Origin: Verrucomicrobiota bacterium
GTDB lineage: Bacteria > Verrucomicrobiota > Verrucomicrobiia > Verrucomicrobiales > Verrucomicrobiaceae
Direction: 5' to 3'
Length of the DNA stretch: 48,984 bases
NCBI GenBank assembly: GCA_009885695.1
Contig: VFKE01000039.1
Coordinates: 1-48,984 of the forward strand
The stretch's first letter is position 1; each line of letters begins with the position of its first letter. Positions 17,218 through 25,258 of the stretch are shown here, one piece after another. A model generated the notes under the pieces. The model was not told the DNA's origin. It was given only the letters and a program-made list of their open reading frames with translations, and ran no database searches. Both the position numbers and the translations under genes were made by a program.

Positions 17218-17382
17218 GGCGGCGGAAGCGCTGGAGCGCGAAAAAATGAAATGATGGAAAAGTGGAAGAATAGGATCGCCTGCGGAGTTGAGGGCGACGA
17301 TTCAGCTTGAATAACAACCGCTTCACTCCATCACTCCATCACGCTAACTTTCCAGCTTACCATTCTTTATTCCCCCGCCCTA

Positions 17383-18234
17383 ATGTCAGAAGCTGCCACC
17401 TTGGAAATCATCCGTGATCTGTTTGGAATCGCGGCTGTGGCGCTGGTGATCGGGCTCGGCCTTTATGCTTTCATTCGCGCCGGCGGCGGACCGCAGTGGA
17501 ACTGTGACGGCAACGTACTCTCACGCCCCTACGACTGGTCGGATGGCATAGCGGCGCTGCTGTTGCTCGCCATTTTCATTTCCAGCAGCAATGCGGGATC
17601 GTCTCCTCCAGAGACAACGGAGCATACGGGCGCTCTCGGTGGTGAAAATTCAGCGGCCTCACTGCTGATCGGCATGGTCTTCATGCTGGCCATCGCACTG
17701 GCGATCCTGGCCTACATGCGAATACGGGGCCAGGAACCGGGCGAAATGTTTGGCATCCGCCTGTTGCCTCCGCTACGCGCGGCGCTGTTCGGCGCAGCAT
17801 CACTCGCCCTGGTCTACGGGGCGATGCTTGGGGTGCGCTTTTTGGTGCAGGAGTTTGTCTTCCATGGCAACTGGCCGGACAACAGCACACAGGAGCCCAT
17901 TGAAGTTTATAAGACATCAGGCGGAATTTTTTTCAAGCTCATGCTGGGCCTGGCGGCGGTTGTCGTTGCCCCCATCGCCGAGGAGACAATTTTTCGCGGT
18001 TTCCTTTATGGCGTGACCAAACGCTTCAGTGACCGCTGGTTCGCCGCCATTTTCACCTCACTGGTGTTCGCCTGCGTCCATAATCATGTCGGAAGTGCAG
18101 TCCCGCTTTTCACTCTGGCGATGGGCCTTTCCATTGCTTACGAAATCACTGGCTGCCTGTTGGTGCCCATTGCCATGCACTCGTTGTTCAATGCGTTCAA
18201 TCTCGTGCTGCTCACATTCGTTCAACAGTCATGA
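17383..18234 (+). CDS. CPBP family intramembrane metalloprotease
   Basis: A 283-residue polytopic membrane protein (about seven to eight hydrophobic segments). The three CPBP (Abi/CAAX protease) motifs are present in order: EETIFRGFLYG (EExxxR), FACVHNH (FxxxH) and HSLFNAFN (HxxxN). The family contains CAAX prenyl proteases in eukaryotes and proteins of varied role in bacteria, including bacteriocin self-immunity and regulated proteolysis; the substrate here is unknown. The stop overlaps the thiL start by 4 bp (ATGA), so the two are translationally coupled. Confidence 0.88.
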   Translation: MSEAATLEIIRDLFGIAAVALVIGLGLYAFIRAGGGPQWNCDGNVLSRPYDWSDGIAALLLLAIFISSSNAGSSPPETTEHTGALGGENSAASLLIGMVFMLAIALAILAYMRIRGQEPGEMFGIRLLPPLRAALFGAASLALVYGAMLGVRFLVQEFVFHGNWPDNSTQEPIEVYKTSGGIFFKLMLGLAAVVVAPIAEETIFRGFLYGVTKRFSDRWFAAIFTSLVFACVHNHVGSAVPLFTLAMGLSIAYEITGCLLVPIAMHSLFNAFNLVLLTFVQQS

Positions 18235-19133
18235 GTGCATGTACGCTGGCGGGCCTGGGCGAGGATGCACTCGTGCGTCGTTTGATGAATAAAGTTCCAT
18301 CAAATGCTGATGTGCTGACGGGTGCAGGCGATGATTGCGCCGTGGTGAAGTCATTGGGCAAAGGCTGGCTGCAATTGCTCAAGACGGACTGCGTGGTCGA
18401 GGATGTTCACTTCACGCGCGGGACGAGGCCGCAACGCGTCGGTTGGAAGGCGCTGGCGCGCGCCGTGAGCGACATCGCATCGATGGGCGGCACGCCGGAT
18501 CATGCGCTGGTAACACTGCTCGCGCCGCCGGAACGGAGGGTTGCGGATATGGTGCAACTCTACGCGGGCCTGCGGAAATGCGCGCGGAAATTCAGCATCA
18601 ACATCATCGGGGGCGAGACCTCGCAGTCGCCAGTGTTCGCTGTGGTGATCAGCCTCACCGGCCGGGTAAAGGCCGCGCATTGTGTTCGCCGCGACGGGGC
18701 GAAGGCAGGAGATGTGATTTTTGTTACGGGTTGGCTCGGTGGTTCCCGGCGCGGGCATCATCTCGATTTTGTTCCGCGGATCGCGGAGGGTCAGTGGCTG
18801 GCTGCAAACTTCAAACCTCACGCCATGATGGATTTGAGCGACGGACTCGCAAAAGATCTGCCGCGAATGGCTCAGGCCAGCGATGTTGGATTTGTGATTC
18901 AAAAGGGTTCGCTGCCACGCAATAAGAACTGCACGGCGGAACAAGCATGGTCGGACGGCGAGGATCACGAACTGTTAATGGCAGTCAGTCCACGCATGTC
19001 CGGCAAGCTTGAAAGCGCATGGCTCGGGCGGTTTCGCAGTACGCGGTTGACGCGGATCGGTTGCTTCGTGCCTAAGGGCAGAGGTTGCGCGCCGTCGTTC
19101 ACCGCCAAAAGCTGGGAGCATTTTGCATCATGA
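18231..19133 (+). CDS. thiL: Thiamine-monophosphate kinase
   Basis: A 300-residue enzyme of the PurM/SelD/ThiL fold that phosphorylates thiamine monophosphate to thiamine pyrophosphate with ATP, the last step of cofactor synthesis. It has GAGDDCAVV (metal/ATP site, near residue 30), KTDCVVEDVHF (near 50), SDIASMGGTP (near 80) and MDLSDGLAKDL (near 200). It begins at the ATGA overlap with the CPBP gene and is followed by a 128-bp gap with a palindrome, then tsaE. No other thiamine gene is in the window. Confidence 0.93.
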   Translation: MSACTLAGLGEDALVRRLMNKVPSNADVLTGAGDDCAVVKSLGKGWLQLLKTDCVVEDVHFTRGTRPQRVGWKALARAVSDIASMGGTPDHALVTLLAPPERRVADMVQLYAGLRKCARKFSINIIGGETSQSPVFAVVISLTGRVKAAHCVRRDGAKAGDVIFVTGWLGGSRRGHHLDFVPRIAEGQWLAANFKPHAMMDLSDGLAKDLPRMAQASDVGFVIQKGSLPRNKNCTAEQAWSDGEDHELLMAVSPRMSGKLESAWLGRFRSTRLTRIGCFVPKGRGCAPSFTAKSWEHFAS

Positions 19134-19167
19134 CATGATGACGGAAACGAAATTTGAGATGCTGATG

Positions 19168-19258
19168 TGTGGTCCGCACAGTCTTCTGTGCGGCATCTTG
19201 GGGCATTCGCCAGCCGCACTGAGGATTCGCTTCGCGGCTTCGCAAGTGCGGACCACTT
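19168..19258. repeat. Inverted repeat between thiL and tsaE
   Basis: GTGGTCCGCACA at about 19169-19180 is repeated inverted as TGCGGACCAC at about 19246-19256, and a shorter local stem CCGCACA-GTCTTC-TGTGCGG lies at the left end. This is a REP-like palindrome of a different sequence family from those at 25188 and 42959. It may stall or terminate transcription between thiL and tsaE. Confidence 0.5.
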
Positions 19259-19261
19259 AAA

Positions 19262-19711
19262 ATGACAGCGCCCGCGATGAAGATTTTGTATTCCGTTGAT
19301 GAAACCTGCGACTGGGGCCGCACGCTGGCCGCGACGCTTAAGGCTGGCGATATCATCGCGCTCGTGGGAAATCTGGGTGCGGGTAAAACTCATGCAGCGA
19401 AGGGTCTGGTGGCAGGGATCGGATCAATTGCCGGAGTCAGCAGTCCGACGTTCACCCTGGTTCATGAGTATGGCGGAGGACGGCTTCCGGTATTCCATTT
19501 CGATTTCTACCGGATGGAATCACCGGAAGAAGTGCTTGGCATCGGTTGGGACGACTACCTCGATGCCAGTGGCGTTATGATCGTCGAATGGGCGGACAAG
19601 TTCGCGGAAATCATTCCCGCAAACGCCAGGTGGTTTCAGTTTACGATCCTCGATGACGGAACGAGAGGGGTTGAAGAAATTCAAAATTCAAAATTCAAAA
19701 TTCAAAATTAA
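19262..19711 (+). CDS. tsaE: tRNA t6A synthesis ATPase TsaE
   Basis: A 149-residue P-loop protein with GNLGAGKTHAAKGL (Walker A, near residue 40), SSPTFTLVHEY and HFDFYRM, the family signatures. It acts with TsaB, TsaC and TsaD in making N6-threonylcarbamoyladenosine at tRNA position 37. ATG 19262 is used; ATG 19277 (MKILYS) is equally plausible. The last ten residues come from an AATTCAAAA tandem repeat (19678-19713), so the C-terminus is lengthened by repeat DNA. tsaB follows 6 bp later, a natural functional pair. Confidence 0.9.
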   Translation: MTAPAMKILYSVDETCDWGRTLAATLKAGDIIALVGNLGAGKTHAAKGLVAGIGSIAGVSSPTFTLVHEYGGGRLPVFHFDFYRMESPEEVLGIGWDDYLDASGVMIVEWADKFAEIIPANARWFQFTILDDGTRGVEEIQNSKFKIQN

Positions 19712-19713
19712 TT
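19678..19713. repeat. Short tandem repeat (AATTCAAAA)n at the end of tsaE
   Basis: About four units of the 9-mer AATTCAAAA run from the end of the tsaE coding region into the 6-bp gap before tsaB. The units are read in frame as the final residues of TsaE. Confidence 0.8.
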
Positions 19714-19717
19714 CTTC

Positions 19718-20359
19718 ATGTCGAGCTGTCTGGCCATCGAAACAGCCACCGCGCGCGGTGGTGTGGCCGTGGTGCGCGATGGCGTGACGGTTTACGAGCA
19801 ACACTTTGCTTCTGAGCGTTCGCATAACTCTCAACTGTTCTCCCCGCTCTCTGAAGCTCTGAAGCTCTGTCGATCTGATTTGCGCTGCATCGTCACTGGC
19901 ACCGGTCCCGGTTCCTACACCGGCGCGCGCATCGGCATCGCTGCTGCGCAAGGGCTGGGTCTTTCGCTCAACGTGCCAGTGATTGGATTGCTCTCAGTGC
20001 TGGCACCGGAAGTGGACAAGTTGCCGCCGGAGTTCGTCGTGTGCGGCGATGCTCGACGCGGAAAATTTTATACGGCCCGCGTTCGTAGCGGCCTGCTCGA
20101 GGGAGAAATCACACTGCACGACGCAGAAGAATTCAAGGGCTTGCGTGCAAAGGATGCGGAAATTGCATGGCTCTCATACGATCAAAAGCCGCCACTAGAA
20201 TTGACCAACATCACGCTCACATCGCCGTCGCCGTCGCGGCTCGCGCTACTGGCGTCAAAGATGGCGGATGAATCACTCTGGAGCCTCGAACAACAACCGT
20301 TGGAGCCGCATTATTTGGCCGCGCCTTTTGTGACGAAGGCAAAACCGAAAAAAATGTAA
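19718..20359 (+). CDS. tsaB: tRNA t6A synthesis protein TsaB
   Basis: A 213-residue inactive homolog of TsaD (ASKHA fold) that forms a heterodimer with TsaD and binds TsaE in t6A synthesis. It has the N-terminal AIETATARGGVAV, the conserved SERSHNSQLF and GTGPGSYTGARIGIAAAQGL (near 65-85). The C-terminus has a basic tail (TKAKPKKM). tsaE lies immediately upstream. It converges on nuoG with a small hairpin between. Confidence 0.9.
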   Translation: MSSCLAIETATARGGVAVVRDGVTVYEQHFASERSHNSQLFSPLSEALKLCRSDLRCIVTGTGPGSYTGARIGIAAAQGLGLSLNVPVIGLLSVLAPEVDKLPPEFVVCGDARRGKFYTARVRSGLLEGEITLHDAEEFKGLRAKDAEIAWLSYDQKPPLELTNITLTSPSPSRLALLASKMADESLWSLEQQPLEPHYLAAPFVTKAKPKKM

Positions 20360-20374
20360 AATATTGTGGCTCGG

Positions 20375-20393
20375 GGTTGGCTTATCTCCAACC
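20375..20393. terminator. Hairpin between convergent tsaB and nuoG
   Basis: GGTTGG-CTTATCT-CCAACC is a perfect 6-bp stem with a 7-nt loop in the 41-bp gap between two convergent genes. There is no clear T-run on either side, so it is a weak terminator candidate. Confidence 0.4.
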
Positions 20394-20400
20394 AATCTCC

Positions 20401-22131
20401 TCAACCAACAATAATCCCCTGCTTCTTCCGCTCTGCTTCACGCACGAGAATCGGCACTGACTCGTTTGTTTGTAGGATTGGAATCCCTTGGTCGCCGATG
20501 CCACGCAGGGTGATCCCACGGAAGATCTCGAATTCGCCGGCCAGTTGCTTGAAGACATCGTCCACGCTGTGCAGACCGTTGGAACCGGTCGCGGCCAGAA
20601 TGAGATCGCGCAGGATTTCCCAAGTGTCATGAGCTTCGCCGGGTGATTCAATGGCCTGGTTGAGACGCTGAAGTCGGCCGGTGACATTGATCATGCTGCC
20701 GCGCTTCTCTGCGTAACTGGAAGATGGCAGCACCACGTGACTCTGTTCCGCTGTGGAGTTGGCTAGAATATGGCTCTGGGCGATAAAATTTACTTTCTGC
20801 AAATCAGCGGCATCAAGTCCGGCCTTCATCACGTTCTCGCCGAACACCAGCAGCACCTTCACGTTGCCGCCGCGAATGTTCTCGATGATCTGCGGCAGTT
20901 TCGACCCGGGCTCTATACCCAGGATGGTGCGCACACCGTTTGAATTCGGATTCAAGTCATCCGCGCGCAGGTAGTTGTCAGCACCGCCGGTACGAGGCAC
21001 CACATCGAGTTGATCCACCTTGAGGGAACGCGCGAGGGACTTCACTAGATAAAGTTCTTCGTTGGTCATCCGCGCCGAGGCGATGATGGCAATCTCTTCT
21101 GGCTTGGCCGAGTTCAGCGCGTCCGCTGTCTTGGTGATCGCTTCTTTCCACGCAGCTGCAAAATGTTTGCCGTCCACTTTGATGAGCGGCTGTGTCAGGC
21201 GGTATTCGCTGTTCACGAAGTGGAAGTCGAGCCGGCCCTGGTCGCACATCCAAGTGGAATTCACGTCGTTGTTCTCGCGCGGCGACTGACGGAAGACTTC
21301 TTTTTCGCGCGAACCAATCTCGGTGTTGCACCCACGACCGCACTTGGTGCAGATGCTCTTGGTTTCTTTAAGGAACCACACGCGCATCTGGAAACGGAAA
21401 TCATTAGCCGTCAGTGCGCCGACCGGACAGATGTCCACCGTGTTGAGCGAGTAATTATTTTCCAAGCGCTTGCCGGGATGCACCGCGAGCGTGGTGTGAC
21501 TGCCGCGCTCGGTGAAGCCCAGCACGGGATCGTCCGCGATCTCCGCAGTGAAGCGAACACAGCGCGAGCACATGATGCAACGCTCGTCGTCCAGGCGAAT
21601 GCGCGGGCCGATGTCCACGTTCTTTGGTTTCTTGACCTTCTCCTCCCGGAAGCGGCTCTCGCCGTTGCCGTGCTCGACACTGAACTCCTGCAAGCGACAC
21701 TCGCCCGCCTGATCGCAGATCGGGCAGTCGAGCGGATGATTGATGAGCAACAGTTCCATCACACCGCGACGGCATTCCTCGGACAGCTTGCCTTCGGTGC
21801 GGATGCCCATGCCATCGGCCACTGTGTTTGCACAGGCGATGACCGGTCGCGGCGACCATCCAATTTTCGCGAAGCCGTGTGCGTCCTTTTCCGGCTCCGT
21901 GCCCGCTGCAGGTCGCGGTGGCATGCCCATTTCCACGAGACACATGCGGCAATTGCCCGGCGAGGACAGTTTCGGGTGATAGCAATAATGCGGCACCTGC
22001 GCCTCCACCTGGCGACAAGCCTCGATCATGCGCGTGCCCTTGGGGAATTTATGCCAGGTGCCGTTGATCTGCACGTTTACCATCGCCACGGCGGTCGTGG
22101 AATTCGTGTCAGTGACGGTGGTAGTGCTCAT
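20401..22131 (-). CDS. nuoG: NADH-quinone oxidoreductase subunit G
   Basis: A 576-residue iron-sulfur subunit of the peripheral arm of complex I, which carries electrons from NADH toward quinone. Cysteines for a 2Fe-2S cluster are in HYCYHPKLSSPGNCRMC (near 48-64). The His-Cys 4Fe-4S ligands are in HPLDCPICDQAGEC (near 132-145), and a further cluster uses RCIMCSRCVRF and CPVGALT (near 184-242). The molybdopterin-oxidoreductase-like part starts at ICTKCGRGC (near 260). It is shorter than the roughly 900-residue E. coli NuoG because the C-terminal molybdopterin-like domain is reduced. It stands apart from nuoE and nuoF and has its own Rex-like operator 58 bp upstream. Confidence 0.92.
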   Translation of the reverse strand: MSTTTVTDTNSTTAVAMVNVQINGTWHKFPKGTRMIEACRQVEAQVPHYCYHPKLSSPGNCRMCLVEMGMPPRPAAGTEPEKDAHGFAKIGWSPRPVIACANTVADGMGIRTEGKLSEECRRGVMELLLINHPLDCPICDQAGECRLQEFSVEHGNGESRFREEKVKKPKNVDIGPRIRLDDERCIMCSRCVRFTAEIADDPVLGFTERGSHTTLAVHPGKRLENNYSLNTVDICPVGALTANDFRFQMRVWFLKETKSICTKCGRGCNTEIGSREKEVFRQSPRENNDVNSTWMCDQGRLDFHFVNSEYRLTQPLIKVDGKHFAAAWKEAITKTADALNSAKPEEIAIIASARMTNEELYLVKSLARSLKVDQLDVVPRTGGADNYLRADDLNPNSNGVRTILGIEPGSKLPQIIENIRGGNVKVLLVFGENVMKAGLDAADLQKVNFIAQSHILANSTAEQSHVVLPSSSYAEKRGSMINVTGRLQRLNQAIESPGEAHDTWEILRDLILAATGSNGLHSVDDVFKQLAGEFEIFRGITLRGIGDQGIPILQTNESVPILVREAERKKQGIIVG

Positions 22132-22188
22132 CGGAAATGGGATCGCGCCAGCCAGTATTTGTCCGCAGGAGAAAGCCGCAAGGCGAAT

Positions 22189-22206
22189 TTGTGAAAAATT
22201 TCACAA
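22189..22206 (-). promoter_or_regulatory. Rex-type operator upstream of nuoG
   Basis: TTGTGAAAAATTTCACAA, a perfect match to the Rex operator form TTGTGAA-N4-TTCACAA, 58 bp before the nuoG start. Read on the nuoG strand, the palindrome is followed after exactly 6 nt by CTTGC, as at the nuoE and nuoF sites. It also satisfies the CRP/FNR-type TGTGA-N6-TCACA pattern, so the regulator is inferred from gene content. Confidence 0.8.
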
Positions 22207-22247
22207 ACTCGGCCAAGATCGGGCCAGTTCTCCACGTCAGCGCAAGT

Positions 22248-22895
22248 TTAACGATGCTCGATCACATCTTCAGCTTGGTAGCGCACTTTCGGCAGCGTCG
22301 CATATTTGTCGTCTGCCGAGCGATAGCCCGCCGGGCAAAGCACCGCCGTGGTGTAATCCGCAGAGTTGAGACCAAGAATTTCGTCAAACTTGGATGCGAC
22401 GAAACCTTCCATCGGGCAGGTGTCGATGCCGAGCGCAGCCGCAGCGCCCATGAACTGGCCGAGCGCGATGTAGGTCTGCTTCTTCGCCCAATCCACAATA
22501 AACTCCGGTGGGGCCTGCGCGAGACTGCCCATCATCATGCCTTTGTAAGCGGCGAGCGCATCCGCCGTGCCGCCGCGAACCTCCACCATGCGGTGGATTA
22601 ACTTGTCGATGTCCGGTTCGCCCACGGTCTTTTTCGCCAGCATGACCACGAGGTGCGAGCAATCCGCGATCTGCCGCTGGCTCCATGCGTGAGGCACCAA
22701 TGATTCGCGTAGTGGCTTGTCCGTGATCACGAGAAATTTCCACGGCTGCAGACCGAACGACGAGGGCGTGAGCACCAGCGATTCCTCCAGCGCAGACCAG
22801 GTGTCGGCGGGAATTTTTTTATTAGGGTCGAAGGCTTTCGTGGCATAGCGCCAGTTGAGGGCATCGAGGAGTTGGTCAGGGTTGATTGGAGTCAT
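22248..22895 (-). CDS. NAD(P)H-dependent nitroreductase family oxidoreductase
   Basis: A 215-residue FMN flavoprotein of the nitroreductase fold (NfsB/YfkO-like). It opens with ALNWRYATKAFDPNKKIP, where the Arg and Lys of the FMN phosphate site lie, followed by LTPSSFGLQPWKFLVI (FMN ring contacts) and a C-terminal AALGIDTCPMEGF. The family reduces nitroaromatics, quinones or flavins with NAD(P)H; the natural substrate is not visible. It lies upstream of nuoG on the same strand; the nuoG Rex-like site lies between the two genes, so they are probably separate transcripts. Confidence 0.88.
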   Translation of the reverse strand: MTPINPDQLLDALNWRYATKAFDPNKKIPADTWSALEESLVLTPSSFGLQPWKFLVITDKPLRESLVPHAWSQRQIADCSHLVVMLAKKTVGEPDIDKLIHRMVEVRGGTADALAAYKGMMMGSLAQAPPEFIVDWAKKQTYIALGQFMGAAAALGIDTCPMEGFVASKFDEILGLNSADYTTAVLCPAGYRSADDKYATLPKVRYQAEDVIEHR

Positions 22896-22956
22896 ACTGT
22901 TTAATTGTTGAACACTGAATTACGTCCCTACATCGAAATCGGACTCGTCTGCACAA

Positions 22957-23376
22957 TCAGTGCAATTTACGAAAAACAAATACAGTCGGCGTATCTTTCC
23001 CTTCTGCGTCTTCCAGCGTCGCTTCAACTTTGTCGCCTACAAGTCCCTTCGGGAATCGAAGCCTCATTCGATCAGGCGTTTGCTCGCCAAACGAAACTTC
23101 AAATTCAATCATATTTGTAGAATCCTCCAACAACCTCATTGGACACTGAACTCCCGACTCAAACTGATGTGGCTTATTGGGATCCAAAACAAAGATTGTT
23201 CCAGAGCGATCGCCAGTGGGTCTTCGCAACTCAATGCCAATACCTGGTTTGTCGCCATTTTCCACCGAAGCTCTCCATAGTCCATTCGCTCCTTCGCCCC
23301 CTGTGCCCTTTTTAATACCGGGACCACATGAAGCCAAGGTGATGGCCGCACCGAGAGCTAAGATGAGAGTTTTCAC
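22957..23376 (-). CDS. Small lipoprotein, unknown function
   Basis: A 139-residue protein with a lipoprotein signal peptide: a hydrophobic stretch ends in LASC (lipobox, Cys at residue 17), followed by a glycine-rich linker. The mature part is mostly beta (RASVENGDKPGIGIEL, TIFVLDPNKPHQF, NMIEFEVSF) and might be a small beta-sandwich. No family recognised. Its ATG overlaps the stop of citrate synthase (ATGA, 4 bp), so it is translationally coupled to gltA, which is an unusual partner. Confidence 0.7.
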   Translation of the reverse strand: MKTLILALGAAITLASCGPGIKKGTGGEGANGLWRASVENGDKPGIGIELRRPTGDRSGTIFVLDPNKPHQFESGVQCPMRLLEDSTNMIEFEVSFGEQTPDRMRLRFPKGLVGDKVEATLEDAEGKDTPTVFVFRKLH

Positions 23377-24497
23377 CTCTGATCAATCGGCACCACCTTC
23401 TGCCCATACGGTTTGCCGACGTATTCGGACAGCGGACGGAAGAGACGGTTTTCGCTCCACTGCTCCAGCACATGCGCGGTCCAGCCGCTCATGCGGGAGA
23501 TGGCGAAGATGGGTGTGAAAAGATCAGTCGGGATTCCGAGGCTGTAGTAAACCGTGGCGCTGTAGAAATCGACATTAGCATTCAGCCCTTTCTTTTCGCG
23601 CATGATGGTCGCGATGCGCTCGGACATCTGGATCCACTTGGGCTCGCCAAGCTGGTTGCTGAGCTTAATGGCCATGTCCTTCAAATGCGGCGCACGCGGG
23701 TCGAGCACCTTGTAAACGCGGTGACCGATGCCCATGATTTTCTTCTTTTGCGCGAGTGCGTCGGCGACCCACGCGTCCACTTTGTCCAGGCTGCCAATCT
23801 CTTCGAGCATGTGGATCACACCCTCGTTCGCGCCGCCATGAAGCGGGCCTTTCAGCGCACCGATGGCGGCGCTGATGGCGGAATACATGTCCGACAAGGT
23901 CGAGGCCACCACGCGTGCGGTGAAAGTGCTGGCGTTGAACCCGTGTTCCGCGTGCAGCACATAAGCGACATCAAGCGTCTGCTCGGCTTCTTTGCTCGGC
24001 TCCTTGTCATTGATCAAATAGAGGAAGTGCGCGGCCTCGCTCAAGTCCTTGCGAACCTTCGGCAGCGATAGCCCCTGCCGGGCACGATGGAAATACGCGG
24101 CGATGACACTGATCTGCGAAACCAGCTTGATCGCAGTGGCCAGCTCTGCTGACATGGCGAGGTCATGGCGCAGCGTGTCGTAGCAGCCGAGCATCGAGAC
24201 CGCAGTGCGCATCACGTCGATCGGCTTCGCGCTCTTGGGCGCACTGGCCAGGAAATCAATCACACCCTTCGGCAATTCGCGTTCGGCTCGCAGCGCCGTG
24301 GTGAACGCGTCGAGTTCCGCGCGGTTCGGCAGACGCTGATGGAAGAGCAGATACACCACCTCCTCGTAGCTGACCTTGCCGGCGAGTTCGTTGATGTCAT
24401 AGCCGCAGTAGAACAAGACGCCCTCCGCTCCCTTCACTTCGCCGAGCCGCGTTTCCGCGGCGACGACGCCTTCGAGACCTTTTGAGACGAGTGCCAT
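23373..24497 (-). CDS. gltA: Citrate synthase
   Basis: A 374-residue citrate synthase of the short type, condensing oxaloacetate and acetyl-CoA. The catalytic residues lie in GALKGPLHGGANEGV (His), GIGHRVYK (His) and NVDFYSATVYYSLGIP (Asp). It starts MALVSKGLEGVVAAET, and short type II-like enzymes commonly begin in this way (GLEGVVA-x-x-T). ATG 24497 is used; the open frame continues upstream through the nuoE promoter region, which is not coding. It is divergent from nuoE, with the shared Rex-like site 137 bp upstream. The length fits citrate and 2-methylcitrate synthases alike; the lack of prp genes nearby favours citrate synthase. Confidence 0.9.
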   Translation of the reverse strand: MALVSKGLEGVVAAETRLGEVKGAEGVLFYCGYDINELAGKVSYEEVVYLLFHQRLPNRAELDAFTTALRAERELPKGVIDFLASAPKSAKPIDVMRTAVSMLGCYDTLRHDLAMSAELATAIKLVSQISVIAAYFHRARQGLSLPKVRKDLSEAAHFLYLINDKEPSKEAEQTLDVAYVLHAEHGFNASTFTARVVASTLSDMYSAISAAIGALKGPLHGGANEGVIHMLEEIGSLDKVDAWVADALAQKKKIMGIGHRVYKVLDPRAPHLKDMAIKLSNQLGEPKWIQMSERIATIMREKKGLNANVDFYSATVYYSLGIPTDLFTPIFAISRMSGWTAHVLEQWSENRLFRPLSEYVGKPYGQKVVPIDQR

Positions 24498-24633
24498 GAT
24501 ATGTGAATGCTGCGGAGGGTTTCTGTAAACTTTATCACCTGTTCTTTGCTCCGTCTCCGTCTCCTGCTCAAGCGAAAATTCGCGAGAGTCACTTTCAACG
24601 CGCCCATTTGTGTTGCCCGCAAGAACGGCCACT

Positions 24634-24651
24634 TTGTGAAATTTTTCACAA
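24634..24651 (+). promoter_or_regulatory. Rex-type operator between gltA and nuoE
   Basis: TTGTGAAATTTTTCACAA, a full 18-bp match to the Rex operator. It lies 30 bp before the nuoE ATG and 136 bp before the divergent gltA ATG. CTTGC follows after 6 nt in the nuoE direction, so nuoE is the primary target; an effect on gltA is possible. Confidence 0.82.
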
Positions 24652-24681
24652 TTTCATCTTGCCGCCTTGCACGCAGGCAGC

Positions 24682-25188
24682 ATGATTCGGTTTCGCATGG
24701 ATGTTCCCGGTGAGCTAGAAGCCAAAATGGACGAGGTGATCACACATTACCCCGTCAAGAGGAGCGCCGTGCTGCCGCTGCTGCATTTGGTTCAGCAACA
24801 TTTTCGTCACATAAACGATGCCGCCGTCACCTGGGTCGCGAACAAGCTCGGGCTCGAACCCATCCAGGTGTTGGAAGTCGTCACGTTTTATCCCGGTTTC
24901 CGCCAAAGCGCGCCGGGCAAATATCACATCCGGGTCTGCCGCACGCTTTCCTGCGCCATGGCAGGAAGTTACGAGTTGATGGAATCACTCTGCAAAACGG
25001 CGAACATCGACCGTTCGCATGTCGATCATCATCACCCGATCGCTGTCAGTCCCGACGGCAAATACAGCATTGAGTTCGCCGAATGTCTCGCCAGTTGCGG
25101 CACCGGCCCTGTGTGCATGGTGGAGGATGATTTTCATGAAGCTGTCGCGCCGGAGAAGGCGGCGGAGTTGCTGGGGAAGTATCAATAG
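24682..25188 (+). CDS. nuoE: NADH-quinone oxidoreductase subunit E
   Basis: A 168-residue thioredoxin-fold subunit of complex I carrying one 2Fe-2S cluster near the FMN of NuoF. The ligands are visible as Cys-x4-Cys in VCRTLSCAMAG and Cys-x3-Cys in AECLASCGTGPVC. The N-terminal helical part (KRSAVLPLLHLVQQHF) matches the family. ATG 24682 is preferred over an upstream TTG at 24667. It is normally adjacent to nuoF, but here nuoF is 8.6 kb away. Its stop codon TAG abuts a REP pair belonging to the RAYT unit. Confidence 0.9.
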   Translation: MIRFRMDVPGELEAKMDEVITHYPVKRSAVLPLLHLVQQHFRHINDAAVTWVANKLGLEPIQVLEVVTFYPGFRQSAPGKYHIRVCRTLSCAMAGSYELMESLCKTANIDRSHVDHHHPIAVSPDGKYSIEFAECLASCGTGPVCMVEDDFHEAVAPEKAAELLGKYQ

Positions 25189-25253
25189 TGGGTAGGCAGC
25201 CCACTGCCGACCTTGTAGTAATTCAATTTGTCGGCAGAGGGCTGCCGACCCAC
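25188..25253. repeat. REP pair, left flank of the RAYT gene
   Basis: Two REP units in inverted orientation, GTGGGTAGGCAGCCCACTGC... at 25188-25212 and its inverse ending ...GGGCTGCCGACCCAC at 25230-25253, with a 17-bp A/T-rich spacer. Each unit is itself an imperfect palindrome (GGCAG/CTGCC core) with a GTGG foot. The format is the same as the right pair at 25886-25951. Confidence 0.88.
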
Positions 25254-25258
25254 TTATT

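Noticed and set aside
21163-22194. 343-codon plus-strand frame opposite nuoG
   Set aside because: nuoG on the other strand has all cluster ligands; this frame has no motif.
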